Shown piece after piece: positions 45,989 through 53,824 of a stretch of 64,000 nt of DNA (positions within the stretch are counted from its first letter, which is position 1; each line of letters begins with the position of its first letter). The position numbers were made by a program, and so were the translations under genes. The notes below the pieces were generated by a model, which saw only the letters and a program-made list of their open reading frames with translations, was not told the origin of the DNA and ran no database searches. Origin of the DNA: Halomicrococcus gelatinilyticus (GTDB lineage: Archaea; Halobacteriota; Halobacteria; Halobacteriales; Haladaptataceae); NCBI GenBank assembly GCA_024227995.1, contig CP100465.1:1488001-1552000 (forward strand), written 5' to 3'.

Positions 45989-46669
45989 TTACCGGTTCCG
46001 CACGTACCACCAGGCCGCGCCGAGCGCGAGCACCAGCGCGCCGCCGGCGAAGAAGAGCAGGCCCGGCGGCAGCGAACTGAACAGGGCGTCGGCGGCCCCG
46101 TCGGCGGCCTGCGCGGTCGTGGTGGTCGTCTCGGCGTCGGTGGACATGATGCCCACCTGGCCGCCGTCCGCGCCGCCGGCGTCGCCCGCGTCCGTCGCCG
46201 CCTCCGTCTCGGGACCCAGCGCGAGCAGGCCCGCGTCGAAAGCGTACTGGACCGCGGCGCTGACGGCACCGAGGAGCACGGCGATGCCGAGCACGCGCGA
46301 GAGGGCGTCCTTGAGTCCGGTCGTCTCCTCCTCGCGGCCCGCGAAGAGGACGAGCGGCTGGTCGGTCGGCGCGTACACCGTCATCTCGCGCCCCTTCTCG
46401 GAGTAGACGGTGTCGACCGACTCGACGAGGTCGGCCTCTTCGAGATTGCCGAGGTGGTACTGGACGTTCTGGAGGGAGGTGTCGACCCGGTCGGAGAGCT
46501 GCGACGGGGTGGCGGGGTCGTCGTGGAGTTCCGACAGGAGGGTCCGTGCCGTCCCCGAGGAGAGGGCACCGAGCAGGTCGTCGGCGTCCTCGCTGTCGAC
46601 GCCGAGGACGCGCGGGTTGCCGTCCTGCGTCGGGTCGGCGTCCGAACTGGAGGGCAGCAGGTCAGCCAT
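45989..46669 (-). CDS. Membrane-anchored winged-helix regulator
   Basis: A 226-residue protein. N-terminal ~110 residues are an ArsR-like winged helix (LLGALSSGTARTLLSELHDD, PSQLSDRVDTSLQNVQYHL). Two membrane segments follow (LGIAVLLGAVSAAVQYAF, and a C-terminal LLFFAGGALVLALGAAWWYV). A membrane anchor on an HTH protein suggests it senses something at the envelope. ATG at 46669 gives the normal N-terminus MADLLPSSS. It is divergent from mcm, 280 bp away. Confidence 0.8.
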   Translation of the reverse strand: MADLLPSSSDADPTQDGNPRVLGVDSEDADDLLGALSSGTARTLLSELHDDPATPSQLSDRVDTSLQNVQYHLGNLEEADLVESVDTVYSEKGREMTVYAPTDQPLVLFAGREEETTGLKDALSRVLGIAVLLGAVSAAVQYAFDAGLLALGPETEAATDAGDAGGADGGQVGIMSTDAETTTTTAQAADGAADALFSSLPPGLLFFAGGALVLALGAAWWYVRNR

Positions 46670-46920
46670 GCGCGAACATATACGACCGCTGTTCAATCAA
46701 CGTTTCTACTGACACGTGTGGATAACGTTACGACGACACTAGTAAGATGTCTGTTATTTCCACGGGCGCTGAACTGGTGCACGACGCGAGCGTCCTCGTG
46801 GATCCGTCGCGGGCCCGCGTTCGTCGCGCCGGAGGAGGGTTCCAGCCCGCAATCGGAGCCACACCGCCGACGACGTGGCGCGCGCCGGCGAGAACGAACC
46901 GCGGGATTTTTGCGAAACTT

Positions 46921-46928
46921 CTTACGTA
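46921..46928 (+). promoter_or_regulatory. TATA box for mcm
   Basis: CTTACGTA ~29 bp before the mcm ATG, preceded by an A-rich BRE-like GCGAAA. Confidence 0.45.
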
Positions 46929-46950
46929 ATCGAGCACCAAGGTGGACTGA

Positions 46951-49047
46951 ATGGCCCGCGCCGAGAACACGGAACTCGTCGACCGGTTCGAGCAGTTCTA
47001 CCGGCGCTACTACAGCGACGAGATCGGGGAGCTCGCCCAGCAGTACCCCAACGAGAAGCGGTCGCTGTACATCGACTGGGACGACCTCTATCGCTACGAC
47101 GCCGACCTGGCGGACGACTACATCGCCCAGCCACAGCAGCACCAGGAGTACGCCCAGGAGGCGCTGCGCCTCTACGACCTCCCGGTGGACGTGAGCCTCG
47201 GGCAGGCCCACGTCCGGATGCGCGGCCTGCCGGAGACGACCGACATCCGCGCCATCCGCGCGCGGCACGTGAACACGCTCGTCAGCGTGCAGGGCATCGT
47301 CCGCAAGGCGACGAGCGTCCGTCCGAAGATACAGGAGGCGGCGTTCGAGTGTCAGCGGTGCGGGACGCTCACCTACATCCCCCAGGAGGGCGGCGACTTC
47401 CAGGAGCCCCACGAGTGCCAGGGCTGCGAGCGACAGGGACCGTTCCGCATCAACTTCGACCAGTCGGAGTTCATCGACTCCCAGAAGCTCCGCGTCCAGG
47501 AGAGCCCGGAGGGGCTGCGCGGCGGCGAGACGCCCGAGAGCATCGACGTCCACATCGAGGACGACATCACCGGCGAGGTGACGCCGGGCGACCACGTCAC
47601 CGTGACGGGCGAACTCCACCTCGAACAGCAGGGCAGCGGCCAGGAGAAGTCCGCCGTCTTCGACGTGTACATGGACGGCGTCTCGGTCGAGATCGAGGAC
47701 GAGGAGTTCGAGGACATGGAGATCACCGACGAGGACAAACAGGAGATAATGGAGCTCTCCAACGAGGACGGCATCTACGAGAAGATGGTCGACTCCATCG
47801 CGCCGTCCATCTACGGCTACCGCCAGGAGAAGCTGGCGATGATCCTCCAGCTGTTCTCCGGCGTGACGAAACACCTCCCGGACGGCTCGCGCATCCGCGG
47901 GGACCTCCACATGCTCCTCATCGGCGACCCGGGTACCGGTAAGTCCGCGATGCTGCAGTACATCCGCAACATCGCGCCGCGGTCGGTGTACACCTCCGGC
48001 AAGGGTTCCAGTTCGGCCGGTCTGACCGCGGCGGCCGTCCGCGACGACTTCGGCGACGGCCAGCAGTGGACGCTGGAGGCCGGCGCGCTCGTGCTCGCCG
48101 ACAAGGGCATCGCCGCGGTGGACGAGCTCGACAAGATGCGCCCCGAGGACCGCAGTGCGATGCACGAGGCGCTCGAACAGCAGTCCATCAGCGTCAGCAA
48201 GGCCGGCATCAACGCGACGCTGAAGTCGCGCTGTTCGCTGCTCGGCGCGGCGAACCCGAAGTACGGCCGGTTCGACCAGTACGAGCCCATCGCCGAGCAG
48301 ATCGAGCTCGAACCGGCGCTCATCTCCCGGTTCGACCTCATCTTCACGGTCACCGACCAGCCGAACGAGGAGGACGACCGCCACCTCGCCGAGCACATCC
48401 TCCAGACGAACTTCGCGGGCGAGCTGAACACCCAGCGGACGGAGATGAGTGCGCCGAACGTCTCCGCGGAGGACGTCGACGAGCAGACCGAGGAGGTGGC
48501 GCCGGAGATCGAGGCAGACCTCCTGCGGAAGTACATCGCCTACGCGAAGGCGAACGTCTATCCGACGATGACCGAGGAGGCCAAGCAGGCCATCGAGGAC
48601 TTCTACGTCGACTTGCGCTCGAAAGGCCAGGACGACGACGCTCCCGTGCCCGTCACGGCCCGGAAGCTGGAGGGGCTGGTCCGGCTCTCGGAGGCGAGCG
48701 CGCGCGTCCGCCTCTCGGACACCGTCGAGCGCGAGGACGCCGAGCGCGTCATCGACATCGTCCGGTCGACCCTGCAGGACATCGGCGTCGACCCCGAGAC
48801 GGGGCAGTTCGACGCCGACGTGGTCGAGACGGGGACGTCGAAGTCCCAGCGCGACCGCATCAAGAACATCAAACAGCTCATCGCCGACATCGAGGAGGAG
48901 TACGACGAGGGCGCGCCGATCGACGTGGTGCTCGACCGTGCGGACGAGATCGGCATGGACGCCTCGAAGGCCGAACACGAGATCGAGAAGCTCAAACAGA
49001 AGGGCGAGGTGTACGAACCCTCGACCGACCACCTGAGGACGACGTAG
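46951..49047 (+). CDS. mcm: Replicative helicase MCM
   Basis: A 698-residue archaeal MCM that forms the hexameric replicative helicase. The N-terminal zinc motif is CQRCG...CQGCE, followed by AAA+ Walker A IGDPGTGKSAML, Walker B VLADKGIAAVDELDKM and arginine finger ALISRFDLIFT. A C-terminal winged helix follows (LDRADEIGMDASKAEHEIEK). No intein interrupts it, although several haloarchaeal MCMs carry one. Starts at ATG 46951, downstream of the membrane regulator. Confidence 0.97.
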   Translation: MARAENTELVDRFEQFYRRYYSDEIGELAQQYPNEKRSLYIDWDDLYRYDADLADDYIAQPQQHQEYAQEALRLYDLPVDVSLGQAHVRMRGLPETTDIRAIRARHVNTLVSVQGIVRKATSVRPKIQEAAFECQRCGTLTYIPQEGGDFQEPHECQGCERQGPFRINFDQSEFIDSQKLRVQESPEGLRGGETPESIDVHIEDDITGEVTPGDHVTVTGELHLEQQGSGQEKSAVFDVYMDGVSVEIEDEEFEDMEITDEDKQEIMELSNEDGIYEKMVDSIAPSIYGYRQEKLAMILQLFSGVTKHLPDGSRIRGDLHMLLIGDPGTGKSAMLQYIRNIAPRSVYTSGKGSSSAGLTAAAVRDDFGDGQQWTLEAGALVLADKGIAAVDELDKMRPEDRSAMHEALEQQSISVSKAGINATLKSRCSLLGAANPKYGRFDQYEPIAEQIELEPALISRFDLIFTVTDQPNEEDDRHLAEHILQTNFAGELNTQRTEMSAPNVSAEDVDEQTEEVAPEIEADLLRKYIAYAKANVYPTMTEEAKQAIEDFYVDLRSKGQDDDAPVPVTARKLEGLVRLSEASARVRLSDTVEREDAERVIDIVRSTLQDIGVDPETGQFDADVVETGTSKSQRDRIKNIKQLIADIEEEYDEGAPIDVVLDRADEIGMDASKAEHEIEKLKQKGEVYEPSTDHLRTT

Positions 49048-49184
49048 ATGGACCGCATCTAATGCAGAGCGTATAGATTCAGTTTATATCGGTGGGACGA
49101 TACAGCCCCTCCTCCTCGCACGCCGACGACGAGGCACGCGCGCGTGAGTAAGCTTAATAACCCCTCAGTATCATGAGTGAGACA

Positions 49185-49271
49185 ATGCCAGACCTTCCGG
49201 TGCAGTCGGAGGTCAGCTCTTCCCTGGAGCGCCGCGTCCACCAGCAGAGTGGGCGCGGCATAGTTGAATAA
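49185..49271 (+). pseudogene. Short open frame after mcm, possibly a gene interrupted by the element
   Basis: A TATA-like CTTAATAA at 49153-49160 sits ~28 bp before ATG 49185, from which 28 codons (MPDLPVQSEVSSSLERR...) run to a TAA at 49269. The sequence looks coding and high-GC up to about 49258, then composition drops. It could be the 5' end of a host gene cut by integration, with the remainder beyond the right border. I cannot identify it. A start at 49173 is also possible. Confidence 0.4.
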
Positions 49272-49644
49272 GGGCGGGTCATCAAAGACGGGCAACACCC
49301 CCCCAGATAAGTTTCTCGGTTGGGCCCAAAGTCGGATTCTCGTAATTGGGCTGTTCACCCACCTCTATACCCTACTATCGTCCGTTTTAGCGACTATTGT
49401 CGCACCCGGACTTTGCCATCCTTTAAGTCAAATAGTCAGGTTGAATTACACTTTCGGCCTTTATATGTGTATCCTGCTTTGGGACGCTTGGGTTTTCCCG
49501 GTAATCCGGCAATGGAGCCCACAACACGTTGTTCTCGTAGTCATTATTCTCCTCCTCAGCTACCTCCTCGGTCACGATGTCGTGGAACTATTCTTTAGCG
49601 CGCTTCTGGGAACATGCATCAGCCTTCTGATTGAAGGCAAATAG
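49264..49644 (+). CDS. Hypothetical membrane protein of the element
   Basis: Up to 126 residues with three to four hydrophobic stretches (ILVIGLFTHLYTLLSSVLAT, GLYMCILLWDAWVFPVI, VVLVVIILLLSYLLG, LFFSALLGTCISLLIE). The frame opens with TTG at 49264 and no ATG is near, so the true start is unclear. The hydrophobic pattern and lack of a competing frame support a real gene; function unknown. Confidence 0.45.
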   Translation: MNKGGSSKTGNTPPDKFLGWAQSRILVIGLFTHLYTLLSSVLATIVAPGLCHPLSQIVRLNYTFGLYMCILLWDAWVFPVIRQWSPQHVVLVVIILLLSYLLGHDVVELFFSALLGTCISLLIEGK

Positions 49645-49751
49645 CATACCGTATCTCGCCGCATATCTTCCGATACTCTTGGTTTCCCTCCCGACGCATT
49701 ATTGTCAATAAACTAACCTTATGCTAGTCACGCCCCTTTATTCAATCGAAG

Positions 49752-49886
49752 ATGATTGCGGAAGAACAGCTTCAGAGCGCATCGGTCGAACAAGCAACGC
49801 TCCACGAATTCACCGGATGTGATGGGTGCGAGCGCCCGCTTCCGTGCTTCGAGTGCTACCGCGAGGGCAAGTGGCCGCTATGCTGA
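49752..49886 (+). CDS. Small cysteine-rich protein
   Basis: A 44-residue protein: MIAEEQLQSASVEQATLHEF followed by CDGCERPLPCFECYREGKW, with two CxxC pairs and a final Cys. A single zinc ribbon is plausible. It overlaps the next gene by 7 bp, and both use the compact viral layout. Confidence 0.55.
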   Translation: MIAEEQLQSASVEQATLHEFTGCDGCERPLPCFECYREGKWPLC

Positions 49887-50062
49887 GCGAGGAGCGCGTG
49901 AAACGAGCCATCATCCGGCTCGACAGTTCGCGGGAAGGTCGCCTGGCACGGGAAGAAATCGAGGAGGGCGTCTCCATGCGAGAGGTCATGCACAGTTACG
50001 ACCTGAGCTTCCAGCAGATTGAGGACCTGCGCGTGGTCCAGCGGGCTCTCCGAGAGTGCTAG
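49880..50062 (+). CDS. Small HTH-like protein
   Basis: 60 residues: MLSEERVKRAIIRLDSSREG then EEIEEGVSMREVMHSYDLSF and QQIEDLRVVQRALREC. The second half fits a helix-turn-helix (SMREVMHSYDLSFQQIEDL). It could be a small regulator. It overlaps the genes on both sides by 7 bp. Confidence 0.55.
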   Translation: MLSEERVKRAIIRLDSSREGRLAREEIEEGVSMREVMHSYDLSFQQIEDLRVVQRALREC

Positions 50063-50292
50063 CTCTTGATTCCTTTATAAGCAAGTATTTTCCTGGTCGT
50101 CGATTACGAGGGCTTGAGAGGTTCTACCGCCGGACCTTGCAGCATAATGGGTGTGTGCGCGAGTATATGGGGAGTAATCACGTTCGGCTTGGCTTCTACT
50201 GGTTCAATCTCAGCAATCGGGTCTATATGGAGGTCTATTGTGAGAGAGGAGAGGCCGTTCTCCACGAGTCGAGATTGGGACTCTATCGTTAG
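50056..50292 (+). CDS. Small hypothetical protein
   Basis: A 78-residue frame starting GTG (VLALDSFISKYFPGRR..., ending ESRLGLYR) with plausible composition and a 7-bp overlap with the preceding gene. A competing +1 frame (50114-50407) looks less protein-like. Function unknown. Confidence 0.4.
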   Translation: MLALDSFISKYFPGRRLRGLERFYRRTLQHNGCVREYMGSNHVRLGFYWFNLSNRVYMEVYCERGEAVLHESRLGLYR

Positions 50293-50901
50293 CATAGCTG
50301 TGCGAGAATGCCCGCACTTGCCGCCCGTGCAGGGGCCCGTCGATTGCCTGCGCGCTCAGTTTGCGCCATGGCTTGCTCCTCACAGCCGCGAGACGTACTG
50401 GCAGTAGGCGCTGGTAGGAGTGCTGTGCGACAATAAGCAATGAGTGCAACCCTGATTCGAATTGCTCCTCAGAAGCCAGTGAGGGAATATCCCCTCGACT
50501 AGCTCAACTCATCCATCATGAGCGATTGCGACCGCAATGGCCGCCGAGGTGTAATCGAGCCCGATATTGAGTGCACGCCTCGGACTCAAGGGCGCTCTAT
50601 GAAGCGCAGACTGAGCAGATGGAATGAAAAGCACAGGGCCCTCGTGCAGTCGGTGAGAACTCAGGGAACGTCCCGAATTACATCTGGGGCCTATGGTTCT
50701 CATTCCGTTTATTTCTATGAGTGTTAAAGTGATAAAAGATGTGCAGAATCCATGAAAAAGAGCCTCGGATTTTGGCCGAAGAGAGAAGAATATTCTGAGT
50801 TAGTGATTCTGCTCCCGGAATCCGATTCTGATTTGGCACTTGTTTTCATCAAATTCTGCACAGGTTTTATTCATTTAACTGCGCTATGAAGAAATGCAGC
50901 A
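50293..50901. other. Poorly coding region and promoter of the HhH cassette
   Basis: Several short overlapping frames on both strands cover this 600 bp but none is convincing. A possible 45-residue ORF (50752-50889, MKKSLGFWPKREEYSELV...) is the best. GTGCAGAAT at 50741-50749 is repeated inverted as ATTCTGCAC at 50853-50861, and GAATC/GATTC motifs recur between them. A TATA box TTTAAC (50874-50879) sits 28 bp before the next ATG. The inverted motifs around the promoter suggest regulator sites. Confidence 0.5.
50874..50879 (+). promoter_or_regulatory. TATA box for the HhH/GW cassette
   Basis: TTTAAC 28 bp before ATG 50902, so a leaderless message is likely for the whole five-gene cassette. Confidence 0.55.
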
Positions 50902-51261
50902 ATGAAGCTCACACAGCTCAAGGGCGTTGGCCCTGAGAAGGCCGAGAAGCTCCGCGACGCGGGCTTCAACATGGTCGAGGATATCGCAGTGGCAAATATC
51001 AACGTTCTAGATGAGGTTTCCGGTGTTGATGCGAAGAAAATTCTGATGGAGGCGCACCGCCTCGCTCCGGAGTATAAGGACAGGCAGACAAAGCAGAATA
51101 TCAAGCGTCCCTATATCTGTAGAGATTGCGGATATCGGTCTCCTACCAAGGCCGGGCTCACTCGCCATCAACAAGAAGGGGATGATGAGTGCATCTACAA
51201 GAATTGGGGGCGGTCTCGGGATAGTCGCGAGAAGAAGGCGAAGTACGCCAGGGGCTACTAA
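50902..51261 (+). CDS. Helix-hairpin-helix plus zinc-finger protein (cassette gene 1)
   Basis: 119 residues in two domains. Residues 1-~55 are an HhH domain like the Rad51/RadA N-terminus (LTQLKGVGPEKAEKLRDAGF, VEDIAVANINVLDEVSGV). Residues ~70-100 hold a C-x2-C...H...C cluster (YICRDCGYRSPTKAGL, RHQQEGDDEC), probably a zinc finger. Both parts point to DNA or RNA binding. First gene of a five-gene cassette with tiny gaps or overlaps. Codon use is low-GC, unlike the host. Confidence 0.8.
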   Translation: MKLTQLKGVGPEKAEKLRDAGFNMVEDIAVANINVLDEVSGVDAKKILMEAHRLAPEYKDRQTKQNIKRPYICRDCGYRSPTKAGLTRHQQEGDDECIYKNWGRSRDSREKKAKYARGY

Positions 51262-51264
51262 CTC

Positions 51265-51663
51265 ATGAGTGACGATATCGATAATCTGGATGAGTGGGAG
51301 CCGGAGGAAATGCGGCAGAGTGCGGCAGAGTGGAAGGATGAAGGCTGGGACGAATTAGCGGAGAATCTGATGGCGAAGGCCAACCAGGTCGAGGAACTGC
51401 AAGAATCTCGCACGGAGACCTCTGAGAAGGAAACGACGGAAATTGAGGAGCTTCGTGAACAGGCTGAGCATCTTGAAGAATTGGGATGGGACACGCAGGC
51501 TGAGGAAGTTCGGGCAGCGATTCACGACGCCACTGATGAGAGTGAGGAATCTGAAACTGAAGAGTTAGAATCTCTCAAAGAGCAGGCCGAGCATCTTGAC
51601 GCACTTGGATGGGAGGATGCAGCGGAAGAGGTTCGTGCAGAGATTGACGAACTCCGAGAATGA
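51265..51663 (+). CDS. Helical protein with three GW..A repeats (cassette gene 2)
   Basis: 132 residues, very acidic. Three copies of a motif with consensus [E/L]GW[D/E]..A.....A.I appear: EGWDELAENLMAKA (~27), LGWDTQAEEVRAAI (~72) and LGWEDAAEEVRAEI (~110); the last two sit in near-identical ~26-residue helical units (EQAEHLEELGW / EQAEHLDALGW). No catalytic motif. It is probably a helical-hairpin protein-interaction module. Overlaps cassette gene 3 by ATGA. Confidence 0.75.
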   Translation: MSDDIDNLDEWEPEEMRQSAAEWKDEGWDELAENLMAKANQVEELQESRTETSEKETTEIEELREQAEHLEELGWDTQAEEVRAAIHDATDESEESETEELESLKEQAEHLDALGWEDAAEEVRAEIDELRE

Positions 51664-52013
51664 AGTCATACGTCATTCCAGGCATCACGAAACGTGAGTA
51701 CACTAGCCTCAATGTGGAGGGCTTTAGAACCGTTCAGGACGTCGGTGAGGCGGAGTCATGGCAGGAGATTGCCGATGCTCTCCCTGAAGGAGCAAGAGAA
51801 CGAGAACGGTCTGAACTCGTATATCGGCGGGGTCAGGACCTTCACGAGATACTCCAAGAGGCTGAACGGGAAGTTGAGGAGTTTGACGAATCCGGTGCCA
51901 TGAAGGAGCGCGTGAAAATAGAACGCGTAGGGGTCCGATTACTAGACGAAGGCTGGGAGGAGGCAGCCTGTTACCTATTCGGGAAAGCGGAGGCCACCGA
52001 TGGAACTGATTGA
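51660..52013 (+). CDS. HhH-like plus GW-motif protein (cassette gene 3)
   Basis: 117 residues. The N-terminus (VIPGITKREYTSLNVEGFRT, VQDVGEAESWQEIADALP) follows the HhH pattern of its neighbours. The C-terminal EGWEEAACYLFGKA is a diverged GW motif. Overlaps genes 2 and 4. Unknown function. Confidence 0.65.
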   Translation: MKSYVIPGITKREYTSLNVEGFRTVQDVGEAESWQEIADALPEGARERERSELVYRRGQDLHEILQEAEREVEEFDESGAMKERVKIERVGVRLLDEGWEEAACYLFGKAEATDGTD

Positions 52014-52344
52014 CCTGCCCTCTCTCGCCGAGCAGGACGTGAGTGTGCTGATGGAAGAGGGATATAACTCGCTTGGCGCACTTGTCGCCGCAGAGCCCGC
52101 TATCATGGCTGGCCGGACACACCTGTCAGTCGGAGAGGCAGTGGACATCCGAGAAGATGCGGCGCAACTGCTGAGTGACGGCTACGATATCATGCAGGAA
52201 CACGGGGTCGATGCTGAAGGCTCGATGTCGACCGAGCAGTTGGAGCTATTCGAGGACGAGCTTCGGGCTCGAGGATGGGAGAGTGCCGCGGATAGAGTAC
52301 GGGCTGAAATCGAATCTCGAAATGGTCCGCAAGTGAAGTTCTGA
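52000..52344 (+). CDS. HhH-like plus GW-motif protein (cassette gene 4)
   Basis: 114 residues. N-terminal IDLPSLAEQDVSVLMEEGYN, then LGALVAAEPAIMAGRTHLSV and a short helical part (GEAVDIREDAAQLL), match the HhH-type layout. C-terminal ELRARGWESAADRVRAEIES is a clear GW motif. Overlaps gene 3 by 14 bp. Confidence 0.65.
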   Translation: MELIDLPSLAEQDVSVLMEEGYNSLGALVAAEPAIMAGRTHLSVGEAVDIREDAAQLLSDGYDIMQEHGVDAEGSMSTEQLELFEDELRARGWESAADRVRAEIESRNGPQVKF

Positions 52345-52345
52345 A

Positions 52346-52777
52346 ATGCTCACGGACCTTCCGAGCGTGGACGACGAGGACGCAGTCGCTCTCAAAGAAG
52401 CCGGCTATGGGGATTTCACTGATATTGTGAGAGCAGAGGCCGAGACGTTCGTTGAAGAGGCCCCATTCCCGCCACAGAAGGCCGCAACCATCGGAATCGA
52501 GGCCCGAGAGTACTATGAGGACATCGTGTATCTGCGAGATCTCTACCAGGACTCGGACAGGCTGGAGTCGTTTCCCGCTGATTTGAACGGGATGCAGTCT
52601 CAGAGCCCGATGCGACCACAACAGGACGAGACAGAAGATATACCGAGCGCTAAAGAGATGCGGCAGTGGATGTTCTGGCTATATGCGAACGACTGGGAGG
52701 ATGCAGCCCTCCGATTGCAGGCCGAGCTTGATGCCTATTACGACTATTCGATGAGCAAGTCCATCACGGCGCTCTAA
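52346..52777 (+). CDS. HhH-like plus GW-motif protein (cassette gene 5)
   Basis: 143 residues. N-terminal LTDLPSVDDEDAVALKEAGY and GDFTDIVRAEAETFVEEAPF mirror gene 4. After a linker with Met/Gln/Pro the end reads YANDWEDAALRLQAELDAYY, a GW-like motif. It starts 1 nt after gene 4, closing the cassette. Confidence 0.65.
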   Translation: MLTDLPSVDDEDAVALKEAGYGDFTDIVRAEAETFVEEAPFPPQKAATIGIEAREYYEDIVYLRDLYQDSDRLESFPADLNGMQSQSPMRPQQDETEDIPSAKEMRQWMFWLYANDWEDAALRLQAELDAYYDYSMSKSITAL

Positions 52778-53168
52778 CGACTGCCGGTCTCATATTGACG
52801 ACCCGCCTGATTGGCTGTGCACGGACTGGAGCGACTGTTCAGCGGGCTCCTCATCCAACCATGCTGAATCGCTCACCTCGACCTGACCGAGCGCATAGAG
52901 ACGACTCCACCGTGCGCCCCATGAGACTCCCAATATCGCATTTCAGAGTCTGAGAGGCCGAAAAATACGAGTCGTTGATTCCACCTATCCGTAGACGGTT
53001 TACTAATGATTTTGAGGAATAGAAAGCCTGAGATGGCTATTAGGGGCCTAGGGAAATATATTAAATACCCAGAATCTAGATTTGCCTCTCTTTCTACTAT
53101 AGGAGAGAATCACCCTCACGAGCGTTTGCAGTCAATCCTTAAGATATTCCAGCATGAATTAAAGATAA
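52778..53168. other. Intergenic region downstream of the cassette
   Basis: 390 bp without a strong gene. The first half is moderately GC-rich with no signature; the second half is AT-rich with TATA-like runs (ATATATTAAATACCC near 53057-53071). A small frame opens at 53006 and overlaps the S10-like gene. Confidence 0.5.
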
Positions 53169-53182
53169 ATGGAGAGCACTGA
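53006..53182 (+). CDS. Possible small ORF before the S10-like gene
   Basis: 58 residues (MILRNRKPEMAIRGLGKYIK..., ending HELKINGEH) overlapping the next gene by 14 bp. The open frame lies in AT-rich DNA and could be chance; no motif seen. Confidence 0.3.
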   Translation: MILRNRKPEMAIRGLGKYIKYPESRFASLSTIGENHPHERLQSILKIFQHELKINGEH

Positions 53183-53600
53183 GCTAACATTATACGGCCA
53201 TAATAGGGAAGGAATCATATCCATCATGGGTGACATCTTAGATGATTGCCGGGAACAAGGGGTGGAATTTGATGGGCCAATCACACCACCAACGGTCAAG
53301 ACGGCAGAAGCTGAGGAATACTATGAAGACCGAAAAGAAGAGATCGACGTCCCAGATTGGATAAGAGACGTAGAATTAGACGAAGACATTCTAGCTGCAC
53401 TGGGGGACTCACAGCAAACAATCCATGCCCGAATTATACGAATCTACGGCAATTCCAGCATCGTGAAAGAGACCGCTTTCCGTGAGCCTCCGGCTGGAGT
53501 TTCTATAGAAATTCACATAGACATACAAACAGGCTATAGTGCAGGCAGTAGTCCCCCGTATACCTACGACCCAAGTAAAGATCACGTCACAGACATTTGA
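53169..53600 (+). CDS. Ribosomal protein S10/NusE-like protein
   Basis: A 143-residue protein that I read as a diverged uS10 fold. It follows S10 order: ELTLYGHNREGIISIMGDIL, GVEFDGPITPPTVKT (S10 has G-V-x-L-x-GP-x-P-PT), TIHARIIRIYGNSS (S10: H-x-R-x-I-x-I) and PPAGVSIEIHIDI (S10: P-x-x-V-x-I-E-I). Extra residues sit in the loop between strands and at the C-terminus. S10 doubles as the antitermination factor NusE in bacteria, and haloarchaeal genomes contain S10-like paralogues. Its role in the element is open: translation, transcription or decoy. Confidence 0.65.
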   Translation: MESTELTLYGHNREGIISIMGDILDDCREQGVEFDGPITPPTVKTAEAEEYYEDRKEEIDVPDWIRDVELDEDILAALGDSQQTIHARIIRIYGNSSIVKETAFREPPAGVSIEIHIDIQTGYSAGSSPPYTYDPSKDHVTDI

Positions 53601-53677
53601 TAAAGGTTCTAAACTGCTGACTTTGCTACGGCTGATGTCCTCAACGTACTCTAATGTCAAGTGAGGTAATGGGGAGA

Positions 53678-53701
53678 AGAGCCATGTGCCACCACGGCTC
53701 T
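53678..53701. terminator. Hairpin downstream of S10-like gene
   Basis: AGAGCC-12 nt-GGCTCT, a 6-bp inverted repeat 80 bp after the S10-like stop. Possible terminator; no T-run follows. Confidence 0.25.
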
Positions 53702-53824
53702 GATTACTGTTTGGGTAGACTACAGAACCAGAAATAGACACTCATATTGCAGTAGAAGTCCTATGAACCGGTTTAATCGAGTATCAGCACAAGGCATTAA
53801 GGGTGCAAGCGATTATCAATTCTC

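Noticed and set aside
46670..46950. Origin-like or coding content between the membrane regulator and mcm.
   Set aside because: No Orc1/Cdc6-type origin boxes or orc gene were recognised; only promoter-like elements for the two divergent genes.
49059..49358. Minus-strand frame crossing the left junction.
   Set aside because: It spans both host and element DNA, has no motif and conflicts with the promoter and frames on the plus strand.
50509..50703. Minus-strand 64-residue frame that might look like a transposase remnant.
   Set aside because: Only a few residues are suggestive and no catalytic residues or ends are visible.
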